Positions 36,335 through 47,489 of a DNA stretch of 64,000 nt are shown piece by piece. Source of the stretch: Corallium rubrum (Eukaryota > Cnidaria > Anthozoa > Scleralcyonacea > Coralliidae); assembly GCA_964035015.1 (NCBI GenBank), contig OZ036008.1, positions 756,001-820,000 of the forward strand. The letters run 5' to 3'. A program made the translations under genes and the position numbers. A model generated the notes under the pieces. That model was not told where the DNA came from and did no database searches. It worked only from the letters and a program-made list of their open reading frames with translations. Within the stretch, counting starts at the first letter, position 1, and each line of letters begins with the position of its first letter.

Positions 36335-37099
36335 ATGCCCAGTAGATATAGGAAAGTCGCTAGTGATCTGGTAAGTTATATAGAGAAGAATCACCCAGAG
36401 GTCTTATTAACAGCAAGGTCTACGGACGGTAAAGGTCTCGGGTTACCCAACATCGTAATACTTGAGAGGAGGGGTGGTTACACGGGGTTATCAATGTGGG
36501 TGACGTCAAAGATAACAGACTATAGGATGGATCAAATGGATAGGTTCGTGATGTCAGGACATGCTGTAACAATATCTGATGACTATGACAGCCTACGCTC
36601 TGCCCTTACGTATTACCTGTCGTTATACCACCCGGGTGGTTCGGGTGATTACATGACGGATAGTAGACAGTTAGATCTTGTAAAGGACCTGAACCGTACT
36701 AGTGTGATTAATCCCTTCGAAAAGGGTGAGAGGACACCACTAACCCACGATGATATTGACATGCTATATGACGTTGTGGAATTTGTTATGAGGAATTATA
36801 AGTATGCAGCTATAATGCCAACGTCTTGGTCCGAGTCCGGTCCAGACATTACCATATTCTCAAAGAACTATATATACAATGGGTTGGCGATATGGTTAAG
36901 TGAATCCTCGGCGTGTTACAGACTATCCAGTTTAAGCCACAGTCAGTTTCATCACCTACTTAATACGGCTAAAAGGCCGTACTTAACCATATCGTCCCTG
37001 GACTATCAGGACATAACTGACATAATTGATCAGTATATGAGGGGGGAGTTTAATTATGGTGACCGCCTACCTAAGTTCTGCGAAGAGGACTGTCCGTAA
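36335..37099 (+). CDS. Tandem degenerate VRR-NUC-like protein
   Basis: This has 254 codons, starting after CTAGTATATG. Two halves share a plan: VASDLVSYIEKNHPEVLL...LPNIVILERRGGYTGLSMWV and LYDVVEFVMRNYKYAAIM...GPDITIFSKNYIYNGLAIWL, each ending in a 'YDSLRSALTYYL / YQDITDIIDQYM' helix. The same plan forms the nuclease part of the neighbouring protein at 37484-38299, where D-I-I-I-G and G-L-A-I-E-L-K carry the catalytic residues. Here the E-x-K is missing in both halves (SMWVT, AIWLS), so cleavage is unlikely. It may bind DNA or regulate the neighbour. The relation is inferred by eye from three aligned repeats. Confidence 0.6.
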   Translation: MPSRYRKVASDLVSYIEKNHPEVLLTARSTDGKGLGLPNIVILERRGGYTGLSMWVTSKITDYRMDQMDRFVMSGHAVTISDDYDSLRSALTYYLSLYHPGGSGDYMTDSRQLDLVKDLNRTSVINPFEKGERTPLTHDDIDMLYDVVEFVMRNYKYAAIMPTSWSESGPDITIFSKNYIYNGLAIWLSESSACYRLSSLSHSQFHHLLNTAKRPYLTISSLDYQDITDIIDQYMRGEFNYGDRLPKFCEEDCP

Positions 37100-37104
37100 C
37101 CGAC

Positions 37105-37308
37105 CTACTTTCCTATATAGGGCCGGTACCTGGGTGAGTAAACCCGGGGTTTTTTATGTTTAGATTTTTTACGTCTTAGCCTTGTGTAAAGACTATTAAG
37201 ATCTATTAACTCTCTCATCATTTTATCTATTTCTCTGTGGGGTACCTTTCCCTCCGACTCGCATATTTCATCGACCAGATTTCCTATATCACGCTCTATG
37301 CCCTCCAT
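37105..37308 (-). CDS. Small antisense-strand protein, helical and basic
   Basis: This 67-codon frame runs against its neighbours on the minus strand, with GACTATATG at the start. The N-terminal helix (IERDIGNLVDEICESE) is followed by a basic tail (RLRRKKSKHKKPRVYSPRYR). A second minus-strand small frame at 38247-38411 has a related KLVDEV helix. Coding status is uncertain. Confidence 0.4.
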   Translation of the reverse strand: MEGIERDIGNLVDEICESEGKVPHREIDKMMRELIDLNSLYTRLRRKKSKHKKPRVYSPRYRPYIGK

Positions 37309-37483
37309 ATAGTCAACGTAGAAAATACATTCTAATGGTAAACGCGTCTGACCTGCTGTTCTGAGAGGCCCTTAAACGGGGTGTTTGGCTATAGCATGAC
37401 TTTTCCCATATCGGGGAATGCCACATAATACCTGAGGTGCCAGGTGCGTTTAAATAAGTTTTATAAATATATAAACCTATAGT

Positions 37484-38299
37484 ATGCTTAAGACATTTAA
37501 GTTCGGCGGTAAATTAATCAGAACACAAAAGTACGGTTACGAGATATGGTTCCTAGGTAAAGACGTTGCTGAGGCGCTTGGTTACAAGAATCTGGATAAA
37601 GCTATCAGAGATCACGTTGATGTTGACTGTAAGAAAAAGGTCAAGCAATACCTGACCGACCGTTTTGGGGGGTCAGGTCAGAGGAGAGAAATCAACATGA
37701 TAAATGAGCCTGGAGTATATAGTCTGGTGTTCTCATCAAAATTACCTATAGCAAAGAGGTTTAGGAACTGGGTGTACAGAGATGTTCTACCATCCATAAG
37801 AAAAACTGGACAGTACGTAGCACCAAGACTTACTGGTAACCAGCTGTCACTGATGAATGAGACTGACCTTCATTATCAGGTTATTAAGTATATAAGGAAG
37901 TACCATCCTAACGCTGTGGTCATACCAGGCTTAGGGGAAAATCAGGACACTAAATCAAAAAGAATATCTAGCTGGAAAAAGGGGTATATAGGTGGGCAAT
38001 CTGACATTATCATAGGGAACCTACATAAGACATACTCTGGTCTGGCTATAGAGCTTAAGACTCCAAATGGTATGGGAGTCTGTTCGGACAAGCAGAAGTC
38101 GTTCATAGATACCATGAGCGATAATGGGTATAGGACCCTAGTGTCACATGATTATGACGAGATACAAAGATGCATTGATGAGTATATGGCAAAGTCGAGA
38201 GTAAGATGTAGGTACTGCGGCAGGAAGTTCCGTAATAAAGACACGCTTAGTAATCACTGCAAATACTTCCACAGGATCTCTTACACTTCAGAAACTTAA
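37484..38299 (+). CDS. Bro-N / VRR-NUC / C2H2 zinc-finger fusion protein
   Basis: This has 271 codons, starting after CTATAGTATG. Residues 1-110 are a Bro-N (BRO family, N-terminal) domain: YEIWFLGKDVAEALGYKNLD, NEPGVYSLVFSSKLPIAKRF and WVYRDVLPSIRKTGQY. Residues about 130-235 are a VRR-NUC-type nuclease: GGQSDIIIG (Asp), GLAIELKTPNG (E-x-K) and SDKQKSFID (Gln) are present, so it may be active. Residues 238-262 are a C2H2 finger (CRYCGRKFRNKDTLSNHCKY). Bro-N proteins bind DNA in insect viruses and phages; VRR-NUC domains cut branched DNA. Placed next to polymerase, a role in genome processing is plausible. Frame intact. Confidence 0.85.
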   Translation: MLKTFKFGGKLIRTQKYGYEIWFLGKDVAEALGYKNLDKAIRDHVDVDCKKKVKQYLTDRFGGSGQRREINMINEPGVYSLVFSSKLPIAKRFRNWVYRDVLPSIRKTGQYVAPRLTGNQLSLMNETDLHYQVIKYIRKYHPNAVVIPGLGENQDTKSKRISSWKKGYIGGQSDIIIGNLHKTYSGLAIELKTPNGMGVCSDKQKSFIDTMSDNGYRTLVSHDYDEIQRCIDEYMAKSRVRCRYCGRKFRNKDTLSNHCKYFHRISYTSET

Positions 38300-38411
38300 T
38301 ATACCTATCCACCAGTTCCCTCTCCATCTCAATTAAATTAAAAACTTCATCTACTAGTTTTTCTACTTGCTTACGGATCCTTAATATTCTAGCAAATACT
38401 ACATCTTCCAT
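38247..38411 (-). CDS. Possible 54-residue antisense small protein
   Basis: A minus-strand ATG at 38411 follows CTTATTAT and opens 54 codons ending at 38247, overlapping the 3' end of the Bro-N gene. Helical start ARILRIRKQVEKLVDEVFNL resembles the NLVDEI helix of the frame at 37105-37308. Two related tiny antisense frames in neighbouring gaps argue against pure chance, but weakly. Confidence 0.33.
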   Translation of the reverse strand: MEDVVFARILRIRKQVEKLVDEVFNLIEMERELVDRYIKFLKCKRSCGSICSDY

Positions 38412-38472
38412 ATAATAAGTATAGAAGATATAGTACGTTTAAATTATTTAATAAAAAATATACAGATATAGT

Positions 38473-41400
38473 ATGTCGAGGACACTTAAAGAAATAACTC
38501 CAGGTGTTAGTATGTCAAGAACGGTTAAGAAAATAAACCCACTTGAAGAGATATCATCAGATGCTGATACGTTAGCGAGACGCAGACAGGATCTGCATGA
38601 TGAGCTGGGAGTTGTTGAGGCCAGAAGGGCTCTTAAGGGTTATACTAGAGGTATGGAAATTAGTATTCTGGACAGAGGTGATCCTGAGTCTGAAATAGAT
38701 CAGACAAGAACCCTAGTATGCAGAGTGCTCGAAATTGAGATGGAGGATATTGGTGGAATAAAGTTTGCGGAAATGTTGAAGATAAAGTTGAAGAAGGAAC
38801 AAAATAATGGCGATTTCCTTTTCAAGGATGTCTACTTTGGGAGTAAAGCCGCTGTCGCTATAGATAGAAGTCACCTGGAGTCTCTAGCAGCAGTGGGAGG
38901 GAAGAACATGCTGAACCTATACGAGTCATGGACCTCTGAAGGTAGTGGCTGGGTCATAGACAGCATCATGAGTCATTATCTTAATGTGGTAGCCTATAGG
39001 CCGTTACAAGGTAGTAGCTATGTAGAACTTCCTAAAGAGTTGAGGAACCCCGCAAAGGGGTTGATAAATATACAGAACAGTGACAATGAGTGTTTTAGAT
39101 GGTGCCATATCAGGTACCTGAACCCACAGAACACACATCCGGAAAGAATCAAGAAAACTGATAAAGCCTTACTACCTACCCTGGAATACACTGGTGTGAG
39201 ATTCCCAGTGGAAACAAGACAGTGCAGTAAGATAGAAACGCAAAATAACATACGCATAAATGTGTTTGGGTATGAGGGTGGGCAGACTTATCCTATATAT
39301 GTGTCAAAGGAAAAGCATGAGAGCTGCATGAACCTACTGCTGATTGATAGGCATTATGTGTTGATTAAGGACTTTAATAAGTTCATGTATCTAAAGACCA
39401 AGCATAAGGAGAGGAAGCATTTCTGCATGCATTGCCTACAGTGCTTCAGCTCAGATGCTATACTGTCAGCTCATAGTGAGAACTGTATTGTGGTGAATGG
39501 TAAACAGGCTATAAAGATGCCTGAGGAGAGTGAGAACAAACTCACATTCATCAACCACCGTAAGCAGCTTGAAGTACCTTTCGTTATATATGCTGACTTC
39601 GAAGCCCTGGTGATGCATAATAACACACCTAGCAAAGATGATAGTAAGTCCTACACACAAGAGTATCAGAGGCATGTAGACTGTGGATTCTCATATAAGG
39701 TGGTATGCTGTGTTGATGACAGCTTTAGCAAACCGGTGAAGGTGTATAGGGGTGAGAAGGCTGTCTATAAGTTCATGAAAAAGATGCTGAAGGAAGTGGC
39801 CTACTGCCAGAGTGTCAAGGAGAAATTCTTCAATAAAGATATGACCATGACTAAGGATGAGATGGATGAATATGAAAAATCAGTAGAGTGCCACATATGT
39901 AATAAAAGTTATGTGGACTCAGACGTGAGGGTTAGAGATCACTGCCACATAACTGGGAAATATAGGGGATCAGCCCATAGCAAATGTAATATGATTTACA
40001 GAATTACTGATAAAATACCAGTAATCTTTCATAATCTAAGGGGCTATGACAGCCACTTCATAATGCAGGAAATAGGTAAATTCGGAATGGATATAAATGT
40101 GATACCTAACAACATGGAGAAGTATATGTCATTCATGCTGGGCCGACATCTAGTGTTCATAGATAGTCTCCAGTTCATGTCCAGTGCTCTAGGACGACTT
40201 GTTGACAACTTACCTAGGGACGCTTTCGTGATAACGTCTGAGGAGTTTAAGGGTAAGAAATTTGATCTAATGACTCGCAAGGGAGTTTATCCATACGACT
40301 ATATGAGCAGCTTTGAAAAGTTTGAGGACACCTGCTTACCAACTAAGGACGAGTTCTATAGCGCCCTGAATAATGAACACATTTCTGAGGATGACTATGC
40401 ACATGCTCATAAGGTCTGGAGAACCTTCAGGTTGGGTAATATGGGAGAATACCATGACCTGTATATGAAGTCAGATGTGCTGCTGCTGGCTGATGTTTTT
40501 GAAAACTTTAGGAAGACCTGTCTGCAGTACTATAAGTTGGACCCATGTCACTACTTCTCCAGTCCCGGGTTGTCCTGGGATGCGATGCTAAAAATGACTG
40601 GAGTGGAAATTGAACTGATGACTGATATAAACATGTTCCAGTTCATAGAAAAGGGTATGAGAGGTGGAACGTCATATATCGCTAACAGGTATGGGATGGC
40701 TAATAACAAGTACATGAAAAAATATGATGAAAAGCTGCCTGGATGCCAACAACCTTTACGCATGGGCCATGAGTCAGTACCTACCGACCGGCGGATTCAA
40801 GTGGCTGGAGGATGTTGACACAGTGGACTTGAGTAAATATGGCGATGAGTCTGACCGAGGACTTATACTTGAGGTTGATCTGGAGTACCCGGACGAACTT
40901 CATGAAAAACATAATGACTTTCCTCTGGCCCCAGAAAAGCTCAGGGTAAAATCGGATATGTTGTCAGACTATTGCCGGGATATAAAAGATAAGTATAACA
41001 TCCACATAGGAACAGTACATAAACTAATCCCAAACCTTATGGATAAGAAAAAGTACGTTCTACATTACAGGAACCTGCGGCTATACCTTGAGCTAGGGAT
41101 GAAGCTTAAGAAAATACACAGGGCATTGGAATTTGACCAGTCCCCATGGTTAAAAGAGTATATAGACTACAACACTCAGAAGAGGTCTCATGCCAGGAAT
41201 GCATGCGAGAAGGACTTCTTCAAACTTATGAACAACAGCATCTTCGGAAAGACCATGGAAAACCTTAGGAAAAGGGTTGACGTTAGACTTGTAACTAGCC
41301 CGTATAAACTAATGAAACTGACTTCCAAGCCAACATTCGTAAGCAGTAAAATATTCAACGAAAACCTGGTCGCTGTACATAAAATCAAGGAATGCCTAAC

Positions 41401-42040
41401 ACTCAACAGGCCTGCCTTCGTTGGGATGTGTATACTTGACATGTCTAAGACCTTGATGTATGACTTCCACTACAGATATATAGGGAATCTATACGGTCCT
41501 AGGGCTAAGCTACTTTTTACTGACACCGATAGTCTACTATATGAGATATCTGCCGGGGATGTTTACAAGGACTTCCACTCTGACCGTGACAAGTTTGATA
41601 ATAGCGACTACCCGGTGGACTCTGAATATCACTTCACAGAGAATAAAAAAGTTATAGGTAAGATGAAGGATGAGGCAGCTGGAATACCCATCACTGAATT
41701 CATAGGACTGAAGAGTAAAATGTACTCCTACACAAAAGACAATGACAAGGGAGATAAGAAGGCCAAGGGAATTAAGAAGGTTGTTATAAGTAAGGACATA
41801 AAACATAACGACTATAAAGACACGTTACTGGGGCAAAAGCAGCTCAAACATAAAATGAAAACTATAAGGAGTGTATACCATCAGCTGGGATCCTACGAAG
41901 TCAACAAAATATCGCTCAGCTGCTTTGACGACAAAAGGTACATACTCAATGACGGTGTTAGCAGCTATGCCTATGGACATAATTTCATCAGACCCCTGGA
42001 CGAGTGGTTTTATAAAATCGGCTTTGCGTTTTCGGGGTAA
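38473..42040 (+). pseudogene. Protein-primed DNA polymerase B, frameshifted
   Basis: Two frames (38473-40818 and 40724-42040) together cover a Polinton polymerase of usual size, about 1,180 residues. The N-terminal region has GLINIQNSDNECFRWC, typical of this family, and Cys/His clusters (FCMHCLQCF; CHICNKSY...RDHCHITGKY). Exonuclease motifs are VIYADFEALV, FHNLRGYDSHF and YMKSDVLLLADVF. Polymerase motifs are CLDANNLYAWAMS (A), FKLMNNSIFGKTMEN (B) and LFTDTDSLLYEI (C). The shift falls between about 40725 and 40742, just before motif A, and a few residues usual there seem lost. All catalytic residues are otherwise present, so the break is recent. The start follows GATATAGTATG. The 3' end touches the terminal repeat. 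Confidence 0.93.
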
Positions 42041-42046
42041 AAAATT

Positions 42047-43100
42047 GGATTCTGTGAAGACTTGTATTTTGGAAGATCGGTGGCAACCGACTGGGCTGGC
42101 GAGTTGGGGGCAAAATAAACTGGTCCATTTGCTGGAAGGTTTTATCTGACTCACAATAGACTTTACACTGGTGACTCCTGGTATGATTGCGGCCCAACAC
42201 CTCGCCTTCGGCTCGGTGTGGCCGCCTGGACTCCAGGTTGCCGCTGTTCGGAGCTGTTGTGTGGTGCTAGGTAAATGACCATATGGATTACTTGACCTTG
42301 GTGACTCCAAGAAGTAATGGGGCGTCCTTCTTAGCATAAGCTCGGGACCATCGCCAAACGACTTGGTCTCTGTGGTCTTTTCCACCGTACCTGATGTAAA
42401 CTTTATGTTGCATGGAAAAATAATTTCATATAGGTTGGGTCATTGGTATTCCTGGGTTTTGGATTCCTGGCGGCAACCGACTGGCCTGGCGAGTCGGGGG
42501 CAAAAACAGATGGTCCATTAACTATAACCACCCGTATAGCCAAGCCGTGGTTCTTTGCCGTGGTTCCAGTGGTCGCGCTGACGGGGCAAGTAGGGCCAAC
42601 CACTGGGGCCAACGGCTGGGGCCAACGGCCGGGGCTGACGGAGGTACCAGCAACATAACCATACGGATGACTTGACCTTGGTGACTCCAAGAAGGGCGGG
42701 GGCGTCCTTCTCAGCCTAAAGCTTGGGACCATCGCCAAACCACTTGGTCGCTGTGGTCTTTTCCACCGTACCTAATGTAAACTTTTCCAAAAAGTGATGC
42801 ATGTGGCCAACTAAAAACATTCCTTGGAATAGTCCACGCCTTGGAGTGGTGAAGCACCCAACCAGCATTCTAGCTGACGGCCAAAAAGTGATGCTACAGA
42901 AATTACCTATAGTTGACCGGTAGTAGCACAAAAATGTGGAATCGCTGATAGGACCACTTCCGAAAAAAGTGATGCATGTGGCTAGCTCTAAAACAGCCCT
43001 GGGAGTGGACAAAAGTCTCGTCCACGCCTCGGGGAGTAGAGACATCCCTGTCGTAGCACCCAAAATAAACTGGCCTGGTACCCTCATATCCTATACTACT
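42047..43100 (-). repeat. Polinton right terminal inverted repeat
   Basis: Complement of 19577-20603, including the internal tandem block, plus a 31-base segment at about 43023-43065 absent from the left copy. It ends CCTATACTACT followed by the ACAGAC duplication (43101-43106). The stop of the polymerase frame lies just before it. Confidence 0.93.
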
Positions 43101-43109
43101 ACAGACCAA

Positions 43110-43552
43110 GTAAACGAGGTTAATAAATCGTTTATTACATGGCTATTTTACGTTTTTTGATAGTTTTTGTATCAAAATGGGTGTGAAAATCTTAGAAATT
43201 CACGCCAGAATAATCAACATCCAGGACAGCGGTCCGAATATGGCAAAAGACGGACAGTGGTCCGTATACCGCGCATTTGTATGCGGTCCGTGCGTTAACC
43301 AATGAAAACACAGGATATTACAAAGCTATATAATAATTTTTGAGATATGCTAGTGACAGACTAACAGAAAAACAAACGAAGGTGAGAACATAACATGGCG
43401 GAAGTAATTATAGCCAACAAACGTTGTTTATTATACATGCTTACCTGAACTAACCATTACATTTTTGCTCAATTGTGCCGTTCATACTCTTGCCTTTTTC
43501 AACATTGCGACGTTGCTGCTGTTGGCTGTTGTTAAAATCAGAAATGCCAGAG
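43110..43552. other. Spacer after the Polinton
   Basis: AT-rich, with short self-complementary runs around GGTCCGTATACCGCGC at about 43258. No gene seen. Confidence 0.5.
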
Positions 43553-43768
43553 TCAAATATTTTGAGTCACACATTTTAAGTCACGCGGATTATATCCCTT
43601 CCCCAAAACATTAGCTTTTTTATAAAAAGAAGGGGTTTTCTTAAGTTTGCGTATGACTTTCCGAGACGCCTCTCCCAATTGACGATATTGTTTTGCTATG
43701 TCTATGACTTTCTCGTCAGTAAGAGAGCCCTCAGACAGCCTATGCTTTAATGCCTTAATGAAGTACTC
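43553..43768 (-). pseudogene. Unidentified open segment, exon or remnant
   Basis: A minus-strand frame of 71 codons without ATG lies between a stop and TGA. It reads ALKHRLSEGSLTDEKVIDIA, YRQLGEASRKVIRKLKKTPS and NVLGKGYNPRDL: helical, basic, of protein-like composition. TTTAAG just upstream could be an acceptor. It may be a last exon or a piece of a transposon gene. I do not recognise it. Confidence 0.3.
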
Positions 43769-43943
43769 TTAAATCAGTGTTACACTATACTAGGAGGTTT
43801 ACAGGTACATAACTAAAATAATATATTATAATATAGTACATATGATATATATCAAAACAAAGGAAAAGGAGGAAGAAAAAAAACAACTAATAAAATTATT
43901 TAAATATACAAGTAATATATAAGAAACTAAAATACAAAATCAA

Positions 43944-44501
43944 TCAATAAGATGGATGACAGAGGGACTTAATTATAGGCATAGCGGAGGTTTTGATGCT
44001 TGGAATACTAGATATAGACGAGAGATTACTATATGGAATCTGATTCCACGTAACTATTGTTCTAGGGTAAAATGAATATTTATATATGTTATTACTGCAC
44101 TGGATCTGACGAAAAGGAGAGGTGTTAGGCAACCTGGAATCTCTACTTAAAAAGCACACCTCCTTAGGGAAACTAATACCTACAAGACCTTGTTGGATCT
44201 TATAAAACATGTTGGCCTGATACAGTAATCTACGTTGCTCAAGTGAGTCCCAGTCTAAATAATCAATCATAGGAGAGATATGACTAGCTCTAGAGTAGCC
44301 GCTATGAGTAAATCTAGCAGCCCTGCGCTGTATCATCTCGATGTTATTAATGTTCCTTTTAGTGTAAGGATTCCATACAGAGCAGGCATATTCTAGTTGG
44401 GGACGCACAAGACTAGTATAAGCCCTTGACTTAACTTTCAAGCTACAATCAAATAGGCAGCAATGGGATATAAACAACCCATTACTGTTTGAGTTGGCCA
44501 A
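43944..44501 (-). pseudogene. 3' end of a LINE reverse transcriptase (CR1/L2-like)
   Basis: The minus-strand frame reads SRAYTSLVRPQLEYACSVWN, then NNIEMIQRRAARFTHSGYSR and WDSLEQRRLLYQANMFYKI. These are the conserved C-terminal blocks of non-LTR RTs (R-P-x-L-E-Y-x-x-x-x-W; Q-R-R-A-A-R; L-x-W-x-x-L-x-x-R-R). Only the last 150-180 codons remain, a usual 5' truncation. The 5' break lies at about 44470, next to the minisatellite array. Confidence 0.85.
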
Positions 44502-44514
44502 AAACTGTCTTTGT

Positions 44515-45300
44515 TGTTTTACTCTGTCTAAAACGAGACTTTTTTACTCTGTCTAACACCAGACTATTTTACTCTGTTTAACAATAGACTATTTTATTCT
44601 GTCTCACATCAGACTGTTTTACTGTGTCTAACACCAGACAATTTTACTCCGTCTAACACCAGACTATTTTACCCGTCTAACCCAGACTATTTTACTCTGT
44701 CTAACACAAGACTATTTTACTCCGTCTAACACCAGACTATTTTACTTTGTCTAACACCAGACTATATTTTTCTCTCTAACACCAAACTATTTTACTCTGT
44801 TTAACGCCAGACTACTTTACTCTGTCTGGCACCAGACTATAAAAAATATAGTTTGGTATTAGATAGAGTAAAATAGTTTGGCATTAGACAGAGTAAAATA
44901 GTCTCGTGTTAGACAGAGTAAACTAGTGTGGTGTTAGACAGTAAAATAGTCTTTTGTTAGACAGAGTAAAACAGTCTGGAGTTAAACAGAGTAAAATAGT
45001 TTGGTGTTAGAGAGAGTAAAATATAGTCTGGTCTTAGATAGAGTAAAATAGTTTGGTATTAGACCGAGTAAAATAGTCTGGTGTTAGACAGAGTAAATAT
45101 CTGCTGTTAGACAGAGTAAAATAGTCTGGTGTTAGACAGAATAAAATAGTCTGGTGTTAGACAGAGTAAATTGTCTGGTGTTAGACAGAGTAAATATCTG
45201 CTGTCAGACAGAATAAAATAGTCTGGTGTTAGTTAGACAGAGTAAATTGTCTGGTGTTAGACAGAGTAAAATACTCTGGTGTTAGACAGAGTAAAATATT
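44515..45300. repeat. 25-bp minisatellite, inverted arrays
   Basis: Units of about 25 bp built on TCTGGTGTTAGACAGAGT(AAAATAG). In 44515-44842 they lie in the reverse orientation, in 44848-45300 in the forward one, so the block folds on itself. Units vary by single bases and small indels. Shorter forward arrays follow at 46515-46857 and 47490-48075, and isolated units appear at the end of the window (63760-63960). Confidence 0.93.
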
Positions 45301-46514
45301 CCCCGAGACCAGGCGACGGGCCGAAGTCTCGGGGCCTGGTGGCGAGGGTGCTAATCTCGCCTCGCGTGGGGTACACGAAAATTTGAAAACCATGCGAAAG
45401 TAATCGAGCAAAACGTTTCTATGTTTCTATGCATCAACTCCGGTCACTTTCGTTGTGCTTGCGTCATTACCACCAAATTCAGACAAACTACTGCAAATTT
45501 AACCAGGAAATTACCAGGAAAATTAAGATGCGTAAAGCCTGTGTAGCAGCCCAGGATGAAAATGAAATAAAAGTTAATACCACAAAACATTATACTTTGA
45601 AAATTTGTCTTCGCTTAGAGAAAATATTTTAGTTCAGAGATCGTTTTAAATACAAAAAGCGAAATGAGAAAAGTTGAAATATAGAAGGTAAGCATTCGTT
45701 CATTCTAGACCATTGACTGCGTGAACTATTTTAATAGCCAAAATAAAGTAAAACTTTCGTGAGTATTTAACTGTCTCTTGAATTTAGTTGCCATTTCACT
45801 GCATTCTGTCATTGCATTTTACTTACTAAACTCACGTCCTTTGTGTAGGGACTTAATTCTATCACTATTATATTTGATGAATGCCAGTGAAATTTTTTTA
45901 TTTGGTTAACAGTAAATCTAATTTGTTTAGTAATATGCAATTATATAAGAGTTTGTAGTCCACACAGAAATGGGTTATATTAAAAATGTGCATATATTAA
46001 ATACTTATTCAAGTGTTTAACCCATTCCTGCCTGAAAGATCTGTGTCGTATAGTATGATAGCCACAGTAGATTAATAATATGAGGCCAACTTGGCAGGAA
46101 TAGGTGAATTTAGTACATGCAATTAAAAAATTTATATTTCCATTGTTTTACTAAATAAAATATTACCTGTAGTGTATATGTATCATTTACTTCATAATTT
46201 ATTATTTTTGCATAATATCATGATTGTATTTATTGTACAGTATACACATACACTGCTGCCAAGTAGTTGACAGTGTATGTGTGACTTTGCAAACTACCAC
46301 ACTTTTCAGGTTTGTAAATTTCAGCATTGTACCCATAGCAACAACAATCAAATATTTATCTCAATTTTTATGAAGTGGTGTTTGGAAGAAAATTATCTGG
46401 TGGATAAATAATTAGAATATTTAATTATATAAATACTGGTTTATATAATCATAAAAACTGTAAAGGAAAGTACATGCAGCAAGGGGCCGGGTTGTTGCAT
46501 TAATGTATTTCTAG
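45301..46514. other. AT-rich spacer between minisatellite blocks
   Basis: It starts with CCCCGAGACCAGGCGACGGG and CTAATCTCGCC, motifs that recur in reverse near 61120-61260 (a GC-rich repeat family). The rest is AT-rich without a gene. It may be an insertion that split the array. Confidence 0.45.
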
Positions 46515-46857
46515 TCTGACGTTGAACAGATCTAGAGTAAAGTAGTTTGGTGTTAGAGAGTAAAATATAGTCTGGTGTTAGACAGAGCAAAATAGTCTTG
46601 TGTTAGACAGAGTAAAATAGTCTGGGATTAGACGGGTAAATAGTCTGGTGTTAGACAGAGTAAAATAGTCTGGTGTTAGACAAAGTTAATAGTCTGGTGT
46701 TAAACTGAGTAAAATAGTCTGCTGTTAGACAGAGTTAAATCGTCTGGTGTTAGACAGCGTAAAATAGTCTGGAGTTAAACAAAGTAAAATAGTTTGCTGT
46801 TAGAGAGAGTAAGATATAGTTTAGTGGTGCCGTTAGATAGAGTAAAATAATTTGGTA
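46515..46857 (+). repeat. 25-bp minisatellite, second block
   Basis: Same unit as 44848-45300, forward orientation. Confidence 0.9.
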
Positions 46858-47489
46858 CATTACCAGAAATTTGGGACAAGATGGTGGCGTGCGTGCGTAT
46901 TAAAGACCATAATAATGGAGATTCTCAACAGTAAATAATAAGGAGAGCACATAATAATTCAAATTTTGCTTAAACGGTGACATATTTCTTCTTTGCCCGA
47001 CTCCATTTGACTTCAGCATGGACTAAGGAACAGTTATAACAAAAAAAACGTTTGCTTACTTCGACGACAAAGTACTTCCCTAGTTCGTCTTATTTTTGCA
47101 CTGAAAGCGCCACTATCCATAGTGTTAGCCATAGTAATCTTTGCAAACAGGTTCTAGAAATTGGCAAAATTGACCAACAACGTTACGGGCGATGCGACGT
47201 GCTCGACTCGCGTTGCATTCGGCATGAGTCAGTCTACTTCGAGAGCACATAAAGGTCATTTGTCTCTAACATAGTACTTCCAAAAGTGTTTGAACTTGCT
47301 TGATTTCACAGTCCTTATCGTGCACAATTTAGGCGAATTCTAAAGAACTCAATGACCTGAATAATGAGAAACACTAGAAGACAGTAGAATCATACTCATT
47401 AGAAATTCTAGAATACAAAATTATATTATTAGGCGAATATAGCCGCTGACCAAGAGCAGCGGCACGAATGACCCAAATTTCTGGTAATG
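46858..47489. mobile_element. 632-bp element with 18-bp terminal inverted repeats
   Basis: It starts CATTACCAGAAATTTGGG and ends with the exact complement at 47472-47489. It sits inside the minisatellite array, which continues on both sides. It has no coding capacity beyond a 66-codon chance frame. The target duplication is unclear because the host sequence is repetitive. A MITE-type DNA transposon is the simplest reading. Confidence 0.65.

Larger units (their letters stand above)
19577..43100. mobile_element. Polinton/Maverick element, 23.5 kb
   Basis: The ends are AGTAGTATAGGATATG at 19577 and its complement at 43100, flanked by the 6-bp duplication ACAGAC (19571-19576 and 43101-43106). 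AG-starting termini and 6-bp duplications are the hallmark of Polintons. Inside are a retroviral-type integrase, protein-primed DNA polymerase B, packaging-type ATPase and putative capsid genes. Without the nested 4.7-kb insertion and its duplicated 6 bp the element would be about 18.8 kb, within the usual 15-20 kb. Polymerase, one virion-type gene and the interrupted gene carry breaks, so this copy is not autonomous. Confidence 0.95.
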
